In this document: in pieces, positions 59,090 to 64,000 of the stretch
Layout: every line of letters starts with the position of its first letter
Numbering within the stretch: position 1 is the first letter of the stretch
From: Ruminococcus sp. YE71
GTDB lineage: Bacteria > Bacillota > Clostridia > Oscillospirales > Ruminococcaceae
Assembly (NCBI RefSeq): GCF_900119155.1
Contig: NZ_FPIR01000003.1
Span: 1-64,000 of the forward strand
DNA length: 64,000 bases
Reading direction: 5' to 3'
Notes under the pieces: generated by a model
The model's database searches: none
Told to the model about the DNA's origin: nothing
The model's input: only the letters and a program-made list of their open reading frames with translations
Made by a program: the position numbers and the translations under genes

Positions 59090-60241
59090 TTAGGTGATGT
59101 CAGTAGCGCGGCTGAACACGCGGCTGTAATCGGCAAACCTTGAGAAGTTGTGTCCGAACCGCAGCAGCTCGTCAAGGCTGTCTATCTCCTTCGGGAAGGT
59201 CACCGTCACCACGCGGGTGTTCGGGGTCGCGCCCAGCTCGAAGATCTCGTTGCTGTTCTTCCTAACACGGTCGCGCAGTTCGGGGACAGCCTGCACGGGG
59301 TTGTACTTCTCGTCGTCGAGTATGATGTAGAAGGTGCCCGGCTCTTCAAAGTACAGCTCATACGGCACCTTCTCGCGCCGCGCAAAGACGCGTATCTCGC
59401 CGTCGATAACGTGCAGATAGGCGTAGTAGGCTTCCTTCAGGTAACTTCTCATCTCGGCGGCGTTCCGGATATTCACTATGACTATCTGCGTGTCGTGACC
59501 CGTGACCTTTATCTTTCCCATCTCGTTGCAGAACGCCCTGTAGGCAGGCAGTCCCGAACTCATGTCCACCTGCAATTCGGGACGCTGTACGAACAGCACC
59601 ACGAACAGCACCGTCAGCGAGGTCGCAAAGGACTCGATGAGATAGTGGGGATAGACAAGCTGGAACATTACTGAACCCACATTTATAAAGTACATCGCCA
59701 TCAGCGAGTACCACGCTCCCCTGTCGAGGGTGTACCTGTGCAGGACAAGGTAGGTCGTTCCCACCAGAAGATAGCAGGCAGCCATAGCGTACACCAGCAG
59801 TATCAGCGAACCTCTCACATAGCCGTCCTCATCGTTCACCGTGAACACACAGCCCGTAGCCTCGTTCATGGCGAGCATCGAGATCACCACAAGGTAGGGC
59901 AGCAGAAGCAGCAGCTTCTTCCAGAAGGGCTTTATCTTGTACCAGGTCTTTGTCATGGAGATAACAAAGAAAAGATAGGCGACGTTCACGGCGTTGCGCG
60001 TGATGAAGTAAAGGTACTCCGACATCTTCACCCAGACGACGAAACCCATATTCAGCGTGTAGCCGTAAAACGCGAACTGCTCCACAAGCTCGCACAGGTC
60101 GGCGGCGAAGGAAAGGCTCGCCACCGCAAGGTACAGCCTGTTCGACCTGCCCTTCGTCATGCCGCGGAAAAGCGTCGTGACGATTATTATAAGGTACACA
60201 GGTACGGCGCATATATCAAAATACAGTATCATACCTTTCAT
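59090..60241 (-). CDS. Membrane protein with degenerate GGDEF domain, truncated by a stop
   Basis: The 383-residue product has about seven N-terminal transmembrane segments (to about 215) followed by a GGDEF-like domain (VDMSSGLPAYRAF onward). The metal-binding Asp is replaced (IVNIRN) and the GGDEF loop reads EEPGTF, so cyclase activity is not expected. It ends at TAA (59090-59092), after which the same frame continues into an EAL domain. The ATG at 60241 has GAGGAAAT before it and sits 2 nt after the hybrid-kinase stop. In origin it was likely a 7TM-GGDEF-EAL sensor of about 665 residues. Confidence 0.8.
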   Translation of the reverse strand: MKGMILYFDICAVPVYLIIIVTTLFRGMTKGRSNRLYLAVASLSFAADLCELVEQFAFYGYTLNMGFVVWVKMSEYLYFITRNAVNVAYLFFVISMTKTWYKIKPFWKKLLLLLPYLVVISMLAMNEATGCVFTVNDEDGYVRGSLILLVYAMAACYLLVGTTYLVLHRYTLDRGAWYSLMAMYFINVGSVMFQLVYPHYLIESFATSLTVLFVVLFVQRPELQVDMSSGLPAYRAFCNEMGKIKVTGHDTQIVIVNIRNAAEMRSYLKEAYYAYLHVIDGEIRVFARREKVPYELYFEEPGTFYIILDDEKYNPVQAVPELRDRVRKNSNEIFELGATPNTRVVTVTFPKEIDSLDELLRFGHNFSRFADYSRVFSRATDIT

Positions 60242-60243
60242 GG

Positions 60244-62910
60244 CTATTTCCTCGCAAACATCAGTCCGAAGGTGCCTGCGCCGCAGTTGGCGCATATCGC
60301 AGGCGACGCCTTCTGCAAATACACGTTGTCAAAGCTCACGTATTCCGAGACCATGTCCCTTATCTCTTCTATCTCATCCGTCCTCATGCCCGCGTAGGTT
60401 ATGAAGAGGGTGTCCCTGCTGATGCTGCCCGAACGCCTGAGCGTGCGCCTGATGTACTTTCGGTGAGACCTCTTGCGGCTGCCGAAAATGACGCGCCCTA
60501 CGTTCATGGAGCTGTCCTTCATGACGATGACGGGATGCACCATGAACGCGTTGCAAAGCCTGTTCATCCGCTCCGACAGTCTTCCGCTGCGGCAGATATA
60601 CTCGGTATCCCGCAGGATGAAGCTGGTCTGTATCGTGCCGCGCATCAGCTCGATGCTGTTTTTCAGCTCCTCGGCGTCGGCGAAGGGGGTCTGCTTCATC
60701 TGCATGACCGCATCCAGCACCAGCAGACCAGTACCGCTCGACAGATGCCCCGAATCCACCACGTTCACGTTGTAGAACGCCAGCGCCGCTTCGCAGGCGT
60801 TGGCGAAACCGCCGCTGGCACGCTTGGAGATGGTTATATGTATGATGTGCTGAGCACGTGAGAGCTGCTCGGCGAAGAATTCCTCATAGTCCTGCACCGA
60901 AGGGCAGTCGCTCCTGACGACCGTCTTTTCCTCTTCCATACAGCGGATGAGCACATCGCCGTCGGTCTCAAGATTGTCGTCGAACAGACCTGTGTCCGTG
61001 TATACTTTATAAGGTATCACAGGTATGTCGTAGGTGTCCAGCAGTTTTTTCGGCAGATCCGCAACGCTGTCGGTGGTGATGAGAAGCGGGACTTTCCGCT
61101 TAGAGCTGCGTATGAACTCCCCTGTCTCATACCGCGTGACGCCCACGCCCTTTATCTTCACGAGCTCATCGGGCAGGACGTTCAGCAGCGTTTCTTCGAG
61201 GACGGCGGCATCTATGGGCTTGAGCAGATACGCATCGAACCCCGACCGCTGATAGAGCAGCCTGTCCTCACTGCCCGCATTCGCGGTCAGCACCACCATC
61301 GGCGTTTCTCGGCATAGACCGCCCGACTGCGCCCTCACCGCGTTCATACATTCGATGCCGTCCATGACGGGCATCATGTGATCCATGAATATAGCGTCGT
61401 AATGGTTTATCAGCGTGAGCCGCAGACATTCCTCGCCGCTCTCGGCGGTATCGGTCTGCACCTTCGTCCTGCGCAGCAGCTTTTCCGCCACCATGAGATT
61501 TGCGCGGTTGTCGTCCACTATGAGCACTCTCGCTCTCGGGGCTTCAAAGCTCTCACCGCCGAGGACGGAACTTCCCGACGTCCTGAAACGTCCCGTGCTG
61601 AACACGCCCAGCTCTTTGTCGTCCACCGTCTCCTGTTCCAGCGTGACCGCAAATGCCGAGCCTTTTGTGTAGATACTGTTGACGGAGATCTCGCCGCCCA
61701 GCAGGTCTACCAGCTGCTTCACTATCGACAGTCCGAGACCCGTGCCTTCGATCGACCTGTTCTTTTCCTCGTCCACACGCCTGAAGGCGTCGAAAAGGTG
61801 GGGAATGTTCTCCTTGCGGATACCGATGCCCGTGTCCTCCACCGAGTAGGTCACGAGCGCCTTGCCCGTGCCCGTCCTGCGGCAGTGTACCGAGAATTTC
61901 ACGCTGCCTGCCCGAGTGTATTTCACCGCGTTGTTCAGCAGGTTTATGACTATCTGCTTTATGCGCACCTCGTCCGACAGCAGCTGTGAGGGCATGGTGG
62001 GGTCAACGTCCACGATAAAGCGCAGACCCTTCGCGTCCGCCATTACCGAGACCATGTTCACGATGTCGGTGAGCATTTTTCCCACGTCGTATACAACGGG
62101 GACGATCTCCATCCTGCCCGACTCCATCTTCGACATATCGAGGATGTCGTTTATCAGCGAGAGCAGTATCTTCGACGCCGAACGGATGTTCTTCGCGTCG
62201 TCGGCTACCTCCTCGGAGATATCCTCGCGCAGTATCATCTCGTTGAGTCCTATTATCGTGTTTATCGGCGTGCGTATCTCGTGGCTCATGCTGGAGAAGA
62301 AGCGGTTCTGAGCCTTGTTCAGTTCCTCTATCTTCCTGCTCTGTTCCTCCGAACGCTCCTTTTCGCGGCGGAGAGTGTGTATCTCGAACCCGACGATGAA
62401 GCTCAGCATCGTGCCGACAAACACCATCGAGATGAAAGAGTCGATGAACGCCGTCTTGTCGTTGTGCTCGGTCATCAGCGAGGGCACTTCGTAGGCGACG
62501 ATGTAGCAGGCTGCCGCGACTATCGCGTTGGTGATGAGCAGGAAATACTTGAACCTGCCCTCCATTATCATGCTGATAAACAGCGTGCAGAACACGAACC
62601 ACAGCGGCGAGCCGCCGTATATGCCGCCGCCCGAGAAAAAGGTCAGCGGCAGCAGCAGGATTATCATGAACACCGAGATAACGCCCGAAATGACGTTGTA
62701 CTTCCGCGTCCTGATGCCGATGAACATGAGAAGCACGAATATAACGAAGCTCACCACAAGGGTCAGCAGGTCGTACTGATCCTCACGGGTGAGTATGCCC
62801 ACCACGATTATGGCGAGCATCGCCGTCAGCCCGAGAGTTCCGAGCAGCAGGAAAATACGCTCATTCATCGAGCGCTTTTCATCAAGTACCGCATTGATGA
62901 GCTTTCTCAT
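60244..62910 (-). CDS. Hybrid histidine kinase fused to a C-terminal DegV domain
   Basis: The 888-residue protein has an N-terminal membrane region with about six helices (to 180), a short coiled coil, HisKA (FFSSMSHEIRTPINTI, His near 215), HATPase (NLLNNAVKYT, GTGLGLSIVKQL), and a receiver (VLIVDDNRANLMVAEKLL, Asp in FMDHMMPVMDGIE). From about 605 to the end there is a DegV-type lipid-binding domain (PLLITTDSVADLPKKLLDTY, ITISKRASGGFANACEAA, YICRSGRLSERM). DegV proteins bind fatty acids; as part of a phosphorelay kinase this would allow lipid sensing. I know of no standard family with this order. The ATG follows AAGGAGG; it overlaps no neighbour. Confidence 0.88.
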   Translation of the reverse strand: MRKLINAVLDEKRSMNERIFLLLGTLGLTAMLAIIVVGILTREDQYDLLTLVVSFVIFVLLMFIGIRTRKYNVISGVISVFMIILLLPLTFFSGGGIYGGSPLWFVFCTLFISMIMEGRFKYFLLITNAIVAAACYIVAYEVPSLMTEHNDKTAFIDSFISMVFVGTMLSFIVGFEIHTLRREKERSEEQSRKIEELNKAQNRFFSSMSHEIRTPINTIIGLNEMILREDISEEVADDAKNIRSASKILLSLINDILDMSKMESGRMEIVPVVYDVGKMLTDIVNMVSVMADAKGLRFIVDVDPTMPSQLLSDEVRIKQIVINLLNNAVKYTRAGSVKFSVHCRRTGTGKALVTYSVEDTGIGIRKENIPHLFDAFRRVDEEKNRSIEGTGLGLSIVKQLVDLLGGEISVNSIYTKGSAFAVTLEQETVDDKELGVFSTGRFRTSGSSVLGGESFEAPRARVLIVDDNRANLMVAEKLLRRTKVQTDTAESGEECLRLTLINHYDAIFMDHMMPVMDGIECMNAVRAQSGGLCRETPMVVLTANAGSEDRLLYQRSGFDAYLLKPIDAAVLEETLLNVLPDELVKIKGVGVTRYETGEFIRSSKRKVPLLITTDSVADLPKKLLDTYDIPVIPYKVYTDTGLFDDNLETDGDVLIRCMEEEKTVVRSDCPSVQDYEEFFAEQLSRAQHIIHITISKRASGGFANACEAALAFYNVNVVDSGHLSSGTGLLVLDAVMQMKQTPFADAEELKNSIELMRGTIQTSFILRDTEYICRSGRLSERMNRLCNAFMVHPVIVMKDSSMNVGRVIFGSRKRSHRKYIRRTLRRSGSISRDTLFITYAGMRTDEIEEIRDMVSEYVSFDNVYLQKASPAICANCGAGTFGLMFARK

Positions 62911-62913
62911 AAG

Positions 62914-64000
62914 TCAAGCCTCCTTGCTGTCTCCCGTCAGTTCGTTTATTAGCTGCAAGAGCCTGCCGTAGTCCTTTGCAAACGCCTCATGGTTCTCCGC
63001 GATGAAGCGTTCGTCTCCCGACTTCGCCGCCGCTTCGAGCCGCTTTGCCGACTCGGACAGCGCGTCCGCGCCGATGGTCTTGGCTGTGCTCTTTATCGAA
63101 TGAACACGGATGGCGTAGTCTTTCAGCGCCTTGTCCGCAAAATAACCGTTCAGTTTGCCGAGCTTTTCCTCTCTCCTGTCCGCAAATTCCGCGAGTATCT
63201 CGCGGTAGAAACCCTCATCGTTCTGACAGTAGCCCATGCCCTCTCCGATGTCCACCCCGAACTCCCGAAGCGCACGGTAGGGGTCGGCAGGGACAGGCGG
63301 TTCGGTATCATCGCCGCTGTCAGCCGAAAGCGGGTCGTAAACTATCGCCGAGCGCGGCAGCACACGTTTCAGCACCCTGTCGAGCTCCATCAGGTCGATG
63401 GGCTTCGGCAGGAACGCGTCGAACCCCTCGGACAGGAACATATCCTTAGCCGAACTGCTCACGTTGGCGGTGAGCGCGACTATGCAGATGTCCCTGCCGA
63501 GCCTGCCTGCGCTCTGCCGTATGCGCTTCGCGGTCTCGACGCCGTCCATCTCGGGCATCATGTGATCCATGAAGATGATGTCGAAATCGTCCGCCATGCA
63601 CATCTCTATTGCTTCCGCGCCGCTGAGCGCTGTGGAAACGCGCATACAGTAAGTCTCGAATATGCCCTTTGCGACGTGCAGGTTCATGGGTTCGTCATCC
63701 ACCGCCAGAACCCTGATGTCGGGGCAGAACATACGCTCCTTCTCCGCCTTCGGACTGCTGACGTAGGTCATCTCCAGATAGTTCGCCAGCTGTGCGCCGC
63801 TGAATGGCTTTCTCAGCACGGCGATGTTTTCGCCGACCTCGCCTCGGAAATCCCTGTCCTCGATGAGAACCACGTTCATCTCCGCCGCGAGCAGGTCGAT
63901 ATAGTCCTTGTTCTCGATATACTCCCCCGTGCCGACGAACAGGTGTGTGATACTGCTGTTCACCACGAGCCTTTCGAGTTCGCCGAGAGAGCTGACCCTG
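62914..64000 (-). CDS. Hybrid sensor kinase, C-terminal part: pseudo-receiver, receiver and HPt
   Basis: Open to the right edge, so the N-terminal part is missing. The 362 visible residues begin with the end of a receiver-like domain (VVLIEDRDFRGE, LRKPFSGAQL), then a full receiver (RVLAVDDEPMNLHVAKGIF, Asp in IFMDHMMPEMDGVE, Lys in FLPKPIDLME) and an HPt domain with its His in RVHSIKSTAKTIGA. The stop lies 3 nt before the next kinase gene. Its frame stays open through position 64000, so a kinase core is expected upstream. The HPt could pass phosphate to a regulator encoded elsewhere. Confidence 0.9.
   Translation of the reverse strand, partial: RVSSLGELERLVVNSSITHLFVGTGEYIENKDYIDLLAAEMNVVLIEDRDFRGEVGENIAVLRKPFSGAQLANYLEMTYVSSPKAEKERMFCPDIRVLAVDDEPMNLHVAKGIFETYCMRVSTALSGAEAIEMCMADDFDIIFMDHMMPEMDGVETAKRIRQSAGRLGRDICIVALTANVSSSAKDMFLSEGFDAFLPKPIDLMELDRVLKRVLPRSAIVYDPLSADSGDDTEPPVPADPYRALREFGVDIGEGMGYCQNDEGFYREILAEFADRREEKLGKLNGYFADKALKDYAIRVHSIKSTAKTIGADALSESAKRLEAAAKSGDERFIAENHEAFAKDYGRLLQLINELTGDSKEA

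Noticed and set aside
59090-59092. Selenocysteine-type recoding of the stop between GGDEF and EAL parts
   Set aside because: The codon is TAA, not TGA, and no special context is evident; mutation is simpler.
1-64000. tRNA or rRNA genes and insertion sequences
   Set aside because: No cloverleaf-like clusters, rRNA sequence or transposase reading frame was found by reading.

Overview
The window looks like chromosomal DNA of an anaerobic, fibre-degrading Firmicute, most likely a Ruminococcus-like member of the Oscillospiraceae. The evidence is a GH10 xylanase with a C-terminal dockerin (cellulosome-type), a GH3 beta-glucosidase with the reversed domain order reported for rumen clostridia, a CotH/lamin-tail surface protein, Gram-positive promoters (TTGACA-17-TATAAT) and strong GGAGG ribosome sites. 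The genus is an inference; no rRNA gene is present.

Layout. (1) 1-5.4 kb: minus-strand type I-C CRISPR effector operon cas3-cas5-cas8c-cas7, cut by the left edge; no array, cas4, cas1 or cas2 in view. (2) 5.6-8.5 kb: a small secreted acidic repeat protein followed by an OmpR-type response regulator and histidine kinase, with a tandem 11-bp box upstream. (3) 8.5-37.2 kb: a sulfur-assimilation superlocus. (4) 37.3-55.5 kb: surface and polysaccharide genes (CotH protein, paralogous membrane-anchored proteins, xylanase with divergent LacI regulator, GT2-GtrA/NAGPA cluster driven by a two-component system, a large repeat protein) and mgtE. (5) 55.5-64 kb: a signalling operon of hybrid kinases, one fused to a DegV domain, a degenerate GGDEF/EAL gene split by an in-frame stop, and the GH3 enzyme.

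The sulfur locus is the centre of interest. Reading outward from about 27.2 kb, the minus strand carries sulfate uptake (Sbp, CysT, CysW, CysA), an assimilatory AprAB-type APS reductase and ATP sulfurylase (CysD, CysN). Next come CysE and CysK, then a three-domain fusion of a ubiquitin-like sulfur carrier, an E1-like adenylyltransferase and a rhodanese. A family 2A encapsulin shell follows, with its apparent cargo, a cysteine desulfurase bearing a ~200-residue low-complexity N-terminal extension. The operon ends with a protein-thiocarboxylate module: MetY, TusA-like protein, thioredoxin, ThiS-like carrier, ThiF-like E1 and a JAMM peptidase. The plus strand carries YezD, an AraC-type regulator with a pseudo-receiver, a second cysteine synthase, the pathway from glutamyl-tRNA to siroheme, a siroheme sulfite reductase with a ferredoxin domain, and a second TusA-like protein. 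Together these could take sulfate to APS, sulfite, sulfide and then cysteine and homocysteine, with a protein nanocompartment able to mobilise or store sulfur from cysteine. Family assignments rest on motifs seen here; the functional coupling of shell, carrier fusion and thiocarboxylate module is inference.
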